From assembly GCA_003550445.1 (NCBI GenBank), contig PUKG01000250.1, forward strand, positions 1-7,845: a DNA stretch of 7,845 nucleotides. Reading direction: 5' to 3'. The notes under the pieces were generated by a model. The model was given only the letters and a program-made list of their open reading frames with translations. It ran no database searches and was not told where the DNA came from. How positions within the stretch are numbered: the stretch's first letter is position 1; the number at the start of each line of letters is the position of its first letter. Shown here in pieces: positions 1 to 5,325 of the stretch. The position numbers were made by a program, and so were the translations under genes. This DNA is from Halobacteroidaceae bacterium (GTDB lineage: Bacteria; Bacillota; Halanaerobiia; B1SED10-174).

Positions 1-284
1 AGATGGAAGGTTAATGAAAGTCCATCATCAGAAAATTCCCAGCTTTCAGCAATCTGAGGTACAGGTTCAAGTTCCCGGTTAATTGCAATAAGTCCGTCAA
101 AAACAGCGACAATTACTTCGTTGTCATAGGCTTCGGTATAAAGGATTGGATTGAACATTCCCCGGGGACTGATTACCATACCCCTGTGGAAGGTTCCACC
201 TTCAACGGGCTCTTCTTGAGCCATGGCTGCGGTTGCCGGGATAACCAGCGCCATGATTAGGAACAACAGAATCAATTTTCTCAC
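1..284 (-). CDS. ABC transporter substrate-binding protein, family 5 (peptide/nickel type), N-terminal part
   Basis: This is the first 94 residues of an exported solute-binding protein; the gene runs off the left edge. The start is GTG at 284-282, preceded on the minus strand by GGGGGA about 7 nt upstream. Residues 1-22 form a signal peptide (MRKLILLFLIMALVIPATA, then AMA|QEE as the likely cleavage site). The mature start is typical of SBP_bac_5 (OppA/DppA-like) proteins: GGTFHRGM near residues 29-36, FNPILYTEAYDNEV, VFDGLIAIN, and PVPQIAESWEFSDDGLSLTF. In this family the protein delivers oligopeptides, or sometimes nickel or sugars, to a membrane permease. The transporter partners are not in the window and the ligand cannot be told from this fragment. 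There is no cysteine at the cleavage site, so it is not a lipoprotein, unlike most binding proteins of monoderm Gram-positives. No clear sigma-A promoter is visible upstream. Confidence 0.88.
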   Translation of the reverse strand, partial: MRKLILLFLIMALVIPATAAMAQEEPVEGGTFHRGMVISPRGMFNPILYTEAYDNEVIVAVFDGLIAINRELEPVPQIAESWEFSDDGLSLTFH

Positions 285-500
285 TAAAATTTCCCCCTTT
301 AAATAATATTATTATTTACAGTCTCCCTCCTCATTAATTTTTCCATATAAAGGGCCGGATTCCTGCTTAAATTTTTCCGAATATTAATTCAGGTTTGGTT
401 TTTTGCTGTTTGGCAGTTAATTATTTCTTATAAAAGCCCAAAAGAGAAACTAAAAACACATCTGGTTACCTTTTGTTATAAAAGGATGGAAAGCATGTCT

Positions 501-535
501 AAAAAAAATTTGAAACAGGATTAACCTGTTTCAAA
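501..535 (-). terminator. Rho-independent terminator of the VOC gene
   Basis: An 11-bp perfect stem (509-519 TTTGAAACAGG paired with 525-535) encloses a 5-nt loop. Reading the minus strand, it is followed by a run of eight T (508-501). It begins 2 nt after the stop codon of the VOC gene, so it very likely ends that transcript. Confidence 0.88.
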
Positions 536-537
536 AT

Positions 538-891
538 TTATAAGAATTTTTGGATTTCCACAGTGTATCCGTCAGGATCTTTTGTGAAAAAATGGTAGAT
601 ATTAAATTTTTCATTTTTCTTTGGTTTTTCTTCTACCTCCCAGCCGCAATCAACAAGGGTGTGATACCAGTGGTCAACATCATCTGAAAGGATAGTTATT
701 ATTGGGGCTCTTCCCTTTTGGGTTTTTTCCAGGTGGGTGCAAAAACCAAGATAACCTCCCCCCGGAACCTCATAAATCCGGCAAACCCCCTGATCTTTGT
801 ACAATTTCAGACCAAGAGTATCCCTGTAAAAAACAGCGTTATCTTCAAGATTTTCCGTCCCCAAAAAAACAATTGTTCCTTCCCAGGCCAT
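538..891 (-). CDS. VOC-superfamily (glyoxalase/bleomycin-resistance fold) small protein
   Basis: This is a 117-residue cytoplasmic protein with the beta-alpha-beta-beta-beta layout of the vicinal oxygen chelate superfamily. The visible hallmarks are NLEDNAVFYRDTLGLKL (residues 14-30), the second-repeat start DDVDHWYHTLVDCGWEV (70-86), and the C-terminal strand FFTKDPDGYTVEIQKFL (101-117). Glu112 is at the usual last metal-ligand position. The first-strand position where metal-using members carry His is occupied by a hydrophobic residue (around Ile7), so metal-dependent catalysis is uncertain. It could be an isomerase, a dioxygenase-like protein, or a binding or resistance protein, and the substrate cannot be inferred. 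I chose ATG at 891 because AAAGGAGG lies 7 nt upstream; an in-frame ATG at 909 would place that ribosome site inside the gene. It is a single-gene unit with its own promoter (960-988) and terminator (501-535). Confidence 0.85.
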   Translation of the reverse strand: MAWEGTIVFLGTENLEDNAVFYRDTLGLKLYKDQGVCRIYEVPGGGYLGFCTHLEKTQKGRAPIITILSDDVDHWYHTLVDCGWEVEEKPKKNEKFNIYHFFTKDPDGYTVEIQKFL

Positions 892-950
892 TCTATTTCC
901 TCCTTTCATCTTAAAAATTTTAATTGAAGGAAAATAACCTTCCTTGACGT

Positions 951-976
951 AATCCTCTTATTATAAGAGGAGGATT
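951..976. promoter_or_regulatory. Palindrome over the VOC -10 box and the DUF2937 ribosome site
   Basis: CCTCTTAT-T-ATAAGAGG (954-970) is a perfect inverted repeat around one central base. The outer sequence AATCCTC (951-957) can also pair with GAGGATT (970-976). On the minus strand it covers the TATAAT of the VOC promoter. On the plus strand its right arm contains the AGAGGAGGA ribosome site of the DUF2937 gene. It could be a repressor operator, or an RNA hairpin that hides the ribosome site. The function is inferred only from position. Confidence 0.4.
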
Positions 977-988
977 ATTGGATGAAAA
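960..988 (-). promoter_or_regulatory. Candidate sigma-A promoter of the VOC gene
   Basis: On the minus strand, TTTTCA (988-983) is followed after exactly 17 nt by a perfect TATAAT (965-960). The expected transcription start is near 953, giving a leader of about 60 nt. The -35 element lies inside the first codons of the divergent DUF2937 gene, so the two genes share this regulatory space. Confidence 0.5.
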
Positions 989-1533
989 CAATCCTAAAAA
1001 AGGTCGGGGCTTTTTTCTCCGGTATAACCGACCGCTTAATCTCCGTAATTGGGGCCCTGGGAATGGCCCAGTTCCCTCAATTTTTTAGCCAGTATCTACA
1101 AAGACTGGGTGGTCACCTTCAAGAAGCCCGTAGAACAATAGACATGTATCAACAGGCAGCGGAATCTCTTGGGATTAGTTTTGAAGAATATATTAGTCGC
1201 CATCTTCAGGCTGAAGAACAGGTTTTTCAAACCTCCGGGGAAGTAATTTCGAATCTGGTTAGCCGCCTTGAAACCCTTGAGGTTTCCTTCGCCAATCTTC
1301 AACAGGCCGGCCCTTTCACACGGTGGTTGGTGTTTTCTCAGGAAGTGGACTGGGATATTGCCAGGCAAACCTTTTATTTTTTTACCCCCGGATTTCCCAC
1401 AAGTATCGAAGGCATTATTTATGCTTTAACCGGCCTAATATTGGGCTGGGGAGTTTTTGGTCTTTTCAAAAAAGCTTTTTTTACCTTAGATAAAAAAATA
1501 AGAAAAAAGAAAAATTCTCAAAAAAGCATCTAG
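982..1533 (+). CDS. DUF2937-like membrane-associated protein, function unknown
   Basis: This 183-residue protein starts at the ATG after AGGAGGA (spacing about 7 nt). Residues 28-50 (GMAQFPQFFSQYLQRLGGHL, then QEAR) match the hallmark of the DUF2937 family as I remember it, namely a Q-P-x-F, Q-Y-x-Q-R-L-x-G-H, E-A-R pattern. The family's later region is also recognisable: a V-F segment near 81, an A-x-x-T-F segment near 127-131, FTPGFPTSIEGIIYAL at 134-149, then a membrane segment of about 142-165 and a basic tail (KKIRKKK). A weak hydrophobic segment at about 18-30 could make it a two-pass protein with the helical middle outside or in the periplasm. No biochemical role is known to me for the family, which I associate mainly with Proteobacteria. 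It stands alone between the VOC gene and a tRNA, and I see no good plus-strand promoter. Confidence 0.8.
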   Translation: MKTILKKVGAFFSGITDRLISVIGALGMAQFPQFFSQYLQRLGGHLQEARRTIDMYQQAAESLGISFEEYISRHLQAEEQVFQTSGEVISNLVSRLETLEVSFANLQQAGPFTRWLVFSQEVDWDIARQTFYFFTPGFPTSIEGIIYALTGLILGWGVFGLFKKAFFTLDKKIRKKKNSQKSI

Positions 1534-1535
1534 TC

Positions 1536-1556
1536 AAAAAAAGGGTTTTCACCCTT
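1536..1556 (-). terminator. Terminator of the tRNA-Ala gene
   Basis: The stem AAGGGT/ACCCTT (1541-1546 with 1551-1556) closes a 4-nt loop that reads GAAA on the minus strand. It is followed on that strand by a T run (1542-1536). It starts 5 nt after the tRNA 3' end. On the plus strand it is followed only by TATATTT, so it could also weakly stop DUF2937 transcription. Confidence 0.8.
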
Positions 1557-1561
1557 ATATT

Positions 1562-1636
1562 TGGTGGAGATAGGCGGATTCGAACCGCCGGCCTCCTGCT
1601 TGCGAAGCAGGCGCTCTCCCACTGAGCTATACCCCC
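1562..1636 (-). tRNA. tRNA-Ala (anticodon CGC)
   Basis: This 75-nt cloverleaf has its CCA end encoded at 1564-1562. The acceptor stem GGGGGTA pairs with TATCTCC and contains the G3:U70 wobble that marks alanine tRNAs. The D arm is GCTCAGTGGGAGAGC. The anticodon stem CCTGC/GCAGG carries the loop TTCGCAA, giving anticodon CGC, which reads GCG. The T arm contains GGTTCGAATCC. The discriminator base is A. The D loop is one base shorter than in many alanine tRNAs. CGC is the rarer alanine isoacceptor, and another alanine tRNA (TGC) is expected elsewhere in the genome. It is a single-gene unit with its own promoter and terminator. Confidence 0.96.
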
Positions 1637-1656
1637 AAACTTTTTATTTCGCTTTT

Positions 1657-1685
1657 AGTTTACCATCACTTACGAGAGGGGTCAA
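1657..1685 (-). promoter_or_regulatory. Sigma-A promoter of tRNA-Ala
   Basis: On the minus strand, TTGACC (1685-1680) and TAAACT (1662-1657) are separated by exactly 17 nt. Transcription would begin about 14 nt before the mature tRNA 5' end. The -35 box matches consensus at five of six positions and the -10 at four of six. Confidence 0.7.
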
Positions 1686-1745
1686 CCACCTCTTTCTCTT
1701 GATAAATTTTTTCAACCCGGTCTTTCTTTTTAAGGAGGCGAACAA

Positions 1746-2534
1746 ATGACAACACGCATTATAGCTCACCGCGGATTTTCTTCCCTTTTCCCAGAAAACA
1801 CTATGCTGGCCTTCCGGGAAGCCCTTGCCAATGGAGCAACCGGAATAGAATGTGATGTCCAGATGACAAATGATGGAGAAATTGTTATTTTCCACGATGA
1901 AGAGGTTTCCAGAATTACCGGAACCCGTGGACTGTTAAAGGATTTTTCCTGGAATGAGGTATCCCGAATGGATGCAGGACGACACAAAGGGGAAAAATTT
2001 ACTGGAGAGAAAATTCCGCGCCTCCAGGAGCTTTTGGAACTAATAAAAAACCGGGACATTATATTAAATATTGAGTTGAAAAATGGCGTTATTCCTTATC
2101 CCAACCTTGAAAAAAAAGTGGTAGAAATGGTTGAAAAATTCGGTTTGGGCCCCTTCGTAATAATTTCTTCCTTTAATCACCCCAGCCTTTTAACAGTTAA
2201 GGAGCATAACCCCAATATTAAAACTGCCCTTTTGTTTTTTGCTCGGATGTATAAACCCTGGAAATACACCTCGGAAGTTGGGGTAGACGGAATCCATCCC
2301 TTCTGGATGGGAGTTGATGGGGTGCTTGTAAAAGGGGCTCACAAACACGGCCTTTTCGTAAACCCCTTTACAGTAAATAACCTTGAGGATATGGCCGCCC
2401 TATTGAAATTGGGAGTAGACGGAATAATTACTGATTATCCGGATCGACTGTCCGCTTTAGTCGAAAAAAATATGCCCAAGCCCCGACAAAAACCCCTTTA
2501 CGACAAAACAACTTATTATCGGTACCAAAAATAA
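1746..2534 (+). CDS. ugpQ: Glycerophosphodiester phosphodiesterase
   Basis: This 262-residue enzyme of the GDPD family hydrolyses glycerophosphodiesters, the deacylation products of phospholipids, to an alcohol and sn-glycerol 3-phosphate. The TIM-barrel signature is complete: HRG at 8-10, PENT at 16-19, the metal ligands Glu35 and Asp37 in ECDVQMTNDG, His50-Asp51 in VIFHDEEVSR (His8 and His50 are the expected acid/base pair), and IELK with Glu110. The C-terminal part has FVNPFTVNN at 204-212 and the closing VDGIITDYPD at 224-233. There is no signal peptide, so it should be cytoplasmic, like UgpQ-type enzymes rather than secreted GlpQ. The start is fixed by TAAGGAGG 7 nt upstream of ATG 1746. 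The last ~20 residues form a charged tail outside the domain. It stands alone, with no ugp or glp transport genes beside it. The symbol is by family and size, not proven orthology. Confidence 0.93.
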   Translation: MTTRIIAHRGFSSLFPENTMLAFREALANGATGIECDVQMTNDGEIVIFHDEEVSRITGTRGLLKDFSWNEVSRMDAGRHKGEKFTGEKIPRLQELLELIKNRDIILNIELKNGVIPYPNLEKKVVEMVEKFGLGPFVIISSFNHPSLLTVKEHNPNIKTALLFFARMYKPWKYTSEVGVDGIHPFWMGVDGVLVKGAHKHGLFVNPFTVNNLEDMAALLKLGVDGIITDYPDRLSALVEKNMPKPRQKPLYDKTTYYRYQK

Positions 2535-2541
2535 AAAATTC

Positions 2542-2558
2542 TAAACCAGTACGGTTTA
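2542..2558 (-). terminator. Secondary hairpin downstream of the main amidohydrolase terminator
   Basis: TAAACC (2542-2547) pairs with GGTTTA (2553-2558) around a 5-nt loop. Read on the minus strand, it is followed by GAATTTTTTA. It lies just past the stronger hairpin at 2570-2593 and could act as a back-up stop before transcription enters the GDPD gene. Confidence 0.4.
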
Positions 2559-2559
2559 C

Positions 2560-2602
2560 AAAAAAAATTACCCGCCAGTTATTTCCGGCGGGTTCTGTTT
2601 TT
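2560..2602. terminator. Bidirectional terminator between GDPD and amidohydrolase genes
   Basis: The GC-rich stem ACCCGCC (2570-2576) pairs with GGCGGGT (2587-2593) around a 10-nt loop. On the plus strand it is followed by TCTGTTTTT (2594-2602). On the minus strand it is followed by AA and eight T (2567-2560). It therefore suits both converging genes. The plus-strand T run overlaps the amidohydrolase stop codon. Confidence 0.85.
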
Positions 2603-4025
2603 AAAGGTACCCTTTTTTCATCATTTGAACTGTTTCGTTGGCTGAAGATAAAATATCTTCTGAGGCCCTTCGGGCAAGCTCATTCCCGGCCAGATTTGCT
2701 TCCCTGCAGATTCTCTCTTCATCTATTCTTTTCAGCTTTCTGTTTTCCATAATTACTTCCCCATTTACAATCACTGTTTCAACTTCATTACCCCGGGCTG
2801 AATAAACCAGGTTAGGTACAATATTTCTTACTGGTTCTGCTATTGCCGGCACCAGGGTGGGCTGGTTAAGATCAATTATCAAGAGATCTGCCTTTTTACC
2901 CGGTTCAAGGGAACCGACTTTTTCACCTAAACCCAGAACCCCCGCCGCTTCAACCGTTGCCATCCGCAATGCTTTCCAGGCCGGCATTACCGTTGGATCT
3001 CCTTTTCTTACCTTGTTTAGGACACAGGCCATTTTCATTTCATTAAACATATTATTGCAATTATTTCCAGGGGCCTGATCACTTCCCAGGGCGGCCTGCC
3101 CTCCTGCCTGTAAAAATTCCAAAACAGGTGGAACCAGGCCATCAATAATCCCAATACTACCCGGACAGTGAATCATCTTTGCCCCTTTTTCTGCCAGGAG
3201 GTAAGTCTCCTCTGCTGTTGCTTCCGTTAGGTGAACTGCAATCAAGTCTTCATCGATTAAACCCTGTTTTTCCAAAAAGGGAATTGAGCGGATTCCGTAC
3301 CGTTTCTCCATCTGGTCAATTTCCCGGTCACCCTGGGCAACATGCATGTGGATTTTATAACCCGTTTTATTACTCAATTCTTTAATTTCTTCTAATAATT
3401 TCTCTCCAAGCATGTCGGGCCCCTGGGGACCAAGGAGAAATGTTAGTCTCCCCTCTCCTGCTCCTTCCCACTTTTCAATTAGTTCCAAAGCCTTTTGCAA
3501 TCGCCCCCGTCCCAGTTTTTCATCAAACGGGTACAATTCTCCAATTTTAAGTTTATCCATTCCCGGGGTTAGTTCATTTACCGTTGAAGCCAGGCATGCT
3601 CGGGCTCCCACGTCCAGGTAATTCTTAATAATATCATCCAGGGGATAATCATAATCAGCAAAAGTAGTGGTTCCGCTTTTTAAACCCTCTATTATATTTA
3701 CCATTGAGCCAAGCTGCACATCCCCCGGCTGGATATGCTTTTTAAATGGCGCAATTCCCTGCTGCATCCAGTTTCGGGTGTCCTGGGCAGTTCCTCTTAA
3801 AAGAGCAATCCCGGTGTGGATGTGGGCATCTATTAACCCAGGCATAATCAGCTTATCTGCCCCTCCCAGGCGGGGTAATTTCCGGTATTGATCCTTTAGT
3901 TTTTTTTCGGGACCAACTTCAATTATTTCCTCCCCAGAAACCACCACAGCGGCATTTTCCATTATTCCAATTCCCGGACCGGTCATGGTCAAAACAAACC
4001 TGCCCTCAATTACATAATTACCCAT
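2601..4025 (-). CDS. Metal-dependent amidohydrolase, MtaD/TrzN-like, substrate unknown
   Basis: This 474-residue cytoplasmic protein belongs to the amidohydrolase superfamily, closest by pattern to the SAH/MTA deaminase, chlorohydrolase and guanine deaminase group. It has an N-terminal beta domain (1-60), then the barrel opening with metal ligands His68 and His70 in GLIDAHIHTG. Next come KSGTTTFADY (117-126), the metal-ligand His228 in HMHVAQG, His265 in AVHLTEA, metal-ligand Asp316 in LGSDQAPGNNCNNMF, and the closing ADLLIIDL plus VIVNGEVI. In adenosine-type deaminases the H-x-x-E glutamate after the third histidine is catalytic; here that position is Gln231. The usual P-H-A histidine near 201 is also Gln (GPQGPD). 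A deaminase of adenosine-like substrates is therefore doubtful. It could be a different hydrolase of a ring C-N bond. Two ATGs compete: 4025 has GGAGG at 7 nt, while 4031 is only 1 nt from it, so I prefer 4025. It is a monocistronic unit. Confidence 0.9.
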   Translation of the reverse strand: MGNYVIEGRFVLTMTGPGIGIMENAAVVVSGEEIIEVGPEKKLKDQYRKLPRLGGADKLIMPGLIDAHIHTGIALLRGTAQDTRNWMQQGIAPFKKHIQPGDVQLGSMVNIIEGLKSGTTTFADYDYPLDDIIKNYLDVGARACLASTVNELTPGMDKLKIGELYPFDEKLGRGRLQKALELIEKWEGAGEGRLTFLLGPQGPDMLGEKLLEEIKELSNKTGYKIHMHVAQGDREIDQMEKRYGIRSIPFLEKQGLIDEDLIAVHLTEATAEETYLLAEKGAKMIHCPGSIGIIDGLVPPVLEFLQAGGQAALGSDQAPGNNCNNMFNEMKMACVLNKVRKGDPTVMPAWKALRMATVEAAGVLGLGEKVGSLEPGKKADLLIIDLNQPTLVPAIAEPVRNIVPNLVYSARGNEVETVIVNGEVIMENRKLKRIDEERICREANLAGNELARRASEDILSSANETVQMMKKGYL

Positions 4026-4115
4026 TTCCATCCCTCCCCCTTATAAATGACCTATCAATTAATACTTCCCTTTTTATTTTTGCACTCCTTTTCCTGTTTT
4101 TTTAAAAGAAAGGAT

Positions 4116-4144
4116 TTGCTAAGTTCCCTTTATAGTGGTAAAAT
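4116..4144 (+). promoter_or_regulatory. Sigma-A promoter of the ferritin gene
   Basis: TTGCTA (4116-4121) and TAAAAT (4139-4144) are 17 nt apart. The -10 matches consensus at five of six positions and the -35 at four of six. Transcription would start near 4151, giving a leader of about 27 nt that contains AAAGGAGG. Confidence 0.65.
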
Positions 4145-4177
4145 TTCATTATCTAATCTTTAAAAGGAGGAAAAACT

Positions 4178-4675
4178 ATGGCTTCCCAAAAACTGATTGA
4201 AAAGTTAAATGAACAAATCAAGCACGAATTCTTTTCCGCTCACTATTACCTCGCAATGGCTGCCTTTTGTTCAGACAAAAGCCTGGATGGCTTCGCCAAT
4301 TTCTTTATTGCCCAGGCAGAAGAAGAAAGGTTTCATGCCATGAAGTTTTTCAATTTTTTAACTGAAATCGGAGAAAAACCTGTAATTACTGGGTTTGATA
4401 ACCCCAAGACTGATTTCAGCTCACTGGAAGAGGTTTTTCAACTTAGCCTTGAACACGAGCAGCTCGTAACAAGCCTGATCAACAATATTCTGGAAATTGC
4501 TCAGGAAGAAAACCATCACCCAACTGTATCTTTTTTGAAATGGTTTATTGATGAACAGGTTGAAGAAGAGGATACCATGAGCACTCTTCTTGATAAAATA
4601 AAGTTGGTAGGAGAAAATTCTCCCGGGACCCTTTTTCTTGATGGTGAACTTGCCAAAAGAAAATTTTCAGGATAA
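4178..4675 (+). CDS. ftnA: Non-haem bacterial ferritin
   Basis: This 165-residue protein is a full-length four-helix ferritin subunit, expected to assemble into a 24-mer cage that oxidises ferrous iron and stores it as a mineral in the cytoplasm. Its numbering matches E. coli FtnA without gaps at the ferroxidase centre: Glu17, Tyr24, Glu50, His53, Glu94 and Gln127. Glu49, Glu126, Glu129 and Glu130 are present for the third iron site. Helix A starts with NEQIKHEFFSAHYYLAM, helix B contains AEEERFHAMKFF, helix C LEHEQLVTSLIN, and helix D FIDEQVEEEDT. No methionine haem ligand of the bacterioferritin type is evident. The start follows AAAGGAGG by 7 nt. It has its own promoter and terminator. In an anaerobe such a protein would serve both iron storage and protection from oxygen exposure. 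Confidence 0.95.
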   Translation: MASQKLIEKLNEQIKHEFFSAHYYLAMAAFCSDKSLDGFANFFIAQAEEERFHAMKFFNFLTEIGEKPVITGFDNPKTDFSSLEEVFQLSLEHEQLVTSLINNILEIAQEENHHPTVSFLKWFIDEQVEEEDTMSTLLDKIKLVGENSPGTLFLDGELAKRKFSG

Positions 4676-4676
4676 T

Positions 4677-4717
4677 AAAAAACAACCCGCCCTGGTTCAA
4701 GGGTGGGTTTTTCTTTC
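4677..4717. terminator. Bidirectional terminator between ferritin and rhodanese genes
   Basis: The ten-pair stem AACCCGCCCT (4684-4693) pairs with AGGGTGGGTT (4700-4709), including one G-T wobble, around a 6-nt loop. The plus strand continues TTTCTTTCC. The minus strand continues G then TTTTTT (4682-4677). It lies about 10 nt after the ferritin stop and about 40 nt past the rhodanese stop. Confidence 0.87.
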
Positions 4718-4748
4718 CTTTAAGGTTTTCTATAGGGAAAGGTATTTT

Positions 4749-5174
4749 TTATTCTGATTCTTCCGGTTTAACTATTTCCAGGCCTTCTGCTTCCCAGGCA
4801 ATAATCCCTCCCAGGAGATTATAGGCTTCGTTAAAACCAAGTTCCTCCATAATCCTCAGGGCACTGGCACTTCTATTACCCGAACGGCAGTAAACCAGAT
4901 AAACAAAATCGCGATCAAGTTCAGCAAGTTTTTCTCTGAATTCGGGATCATAAAAATCTAACTTAATTGCACCTTCCAGGTGGCCCGCTTTAAATTCTGC
5001 CGGGGTGCGAACATCAAGCAGGATAAATATTTCTGATTCCTCATATTGTTCAATTAATTCCAGGGCCTCAAACACATTTATATCAACCTTTTTGGTTTCT
5101 TCCTGGGGATTGGATAAAACTGCTGCTCCAACAACTAGTAAAATCCCAAGAAAAAAAACTATGGTTTTTTTCAA
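4749..5174 (-). CDS. Exported single-domain rhodanese-like protein
   Basis: This 141-residue protein has an N-terminal signal sequence (residues 1 to about 22: KK, then a hydrophobic run ending GAAVLSNPQ) and one rhodanese domain. The domain shows LLDVRTPAEFKAGHLEGAI (52-70), then the active-site loop CRSGNRS starting at the catalytic Cys96, and GFNEAYNLLGGIIAWEAEGL (113-132). Such domains carry a persulfide on the cysteine and transfer sulfane sulfur. The six-residue loop C-R-S-G-N-R is the sulfur-transferase size rather than the seven-residue phosphatase type. The signal places it outside the cytoplasmic membrane. There is no lipobox cysteine, so it is either soluble or anchored by an uncleaved N-terminal helix. 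The start is TTG at 5174-5172, supported by AAGGAGG 8 nt upstream; no ATG is available nearby. The physiological sulfur donor and acceptor are unknown, and no sulfur-metabolism gene is adjacent. Confidence 0.9.
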   Translation of the reverse strand: MKKTIVFFLGILLVVGAAVLSNPQEETKKVDINVFEALELIEQYEESEIFILLDVRTPAEFKAGHLEGAIKLDFYDPEFREKLAELDRDFVYLVYCRSGNRSASALRIMEELGFNEAYNLLGGIIAWEAEGLEIVKPEESE

Positions 5175-5192
5175 CCTTAATTCCTCCTTAAA

Positions 5193-5218
5193 AAAACCCT
5201 TGTATTATGGTGGGTTTT
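5193..5218 (-). promoter_or_regulatory. Terminator-like hairpin in the rhodanese leader
   Basis: On the minus strand, AAAACCC (5218-5212) can pair with GGGTTTT (5199-5193) around a 12-nt loop, and the T run extends to 5190 just before the AAGGAGG ribosome site. It lies between the promoter (5229-5257) and the TTG start. It may be a weak attenuator or a chance structure; the loop is long and the stem has only three G-C pairs. Confidence 0.3.
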
Positions 5219-5228
5219 ATTACCTTTA

Positions 5229-5257
5229 ATTTTAAACCCTTTTTCATCCCCTGTCAA
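5229..5257 (-). promoter_or_regulatory. Near-consensus sigma-A promoter of the rhodanese gene
   Basis: On the minus strand, a perfect TTGACA (5257-5252) and TAAAAT (5234-5229) are separated by exactly 17 nt. Transcription should begin near 5222, giving a leader of about 48 nt. This is the strongest promoter match in the window. Confidence 0.82.
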
Positions 5258-5325
5258 ATGGAGAAGGAGGGAAAAGATATCTCCCGAACATATTATATAA
5301 AGCAAAAAAAGAGAGGATGATCCCA

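Noticed and set aside
302..313. AATAATATTATT perfect palindrome upstream of the binding protein
   Set aside because: Such pure A/T palindromes arise easily by chance in AT-rich leaders, and no -35 element is placed to make it a promoter.
469..485. Inverted repeat CCTTTT-GTTAT-AAAAGG
   Set aside because: The stem is six mostly A/T pairs with no T run on either strand, so it is not a terminator; nothing else ties it to a function.
285..500. Search for a gene, small RNA or riboswitch in the left intergenic region
   Set aside because: I found only a possible 11-codon reading frame with no support and no recognisable conserved RNA fold.
892..909. Upstream ATG at 909 as start of the VOC gene
   Set aside because: The AAAGGAGG ribosome site lies inside that extension and is ideally spaced for the ATG at 891.
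1561..1749. Plus-strand open frame across the tRNA
   Set aside because: It is the antisense of tRNA-Ala plus its promoter; the start has no ribosome site and the protein is unlike any family.
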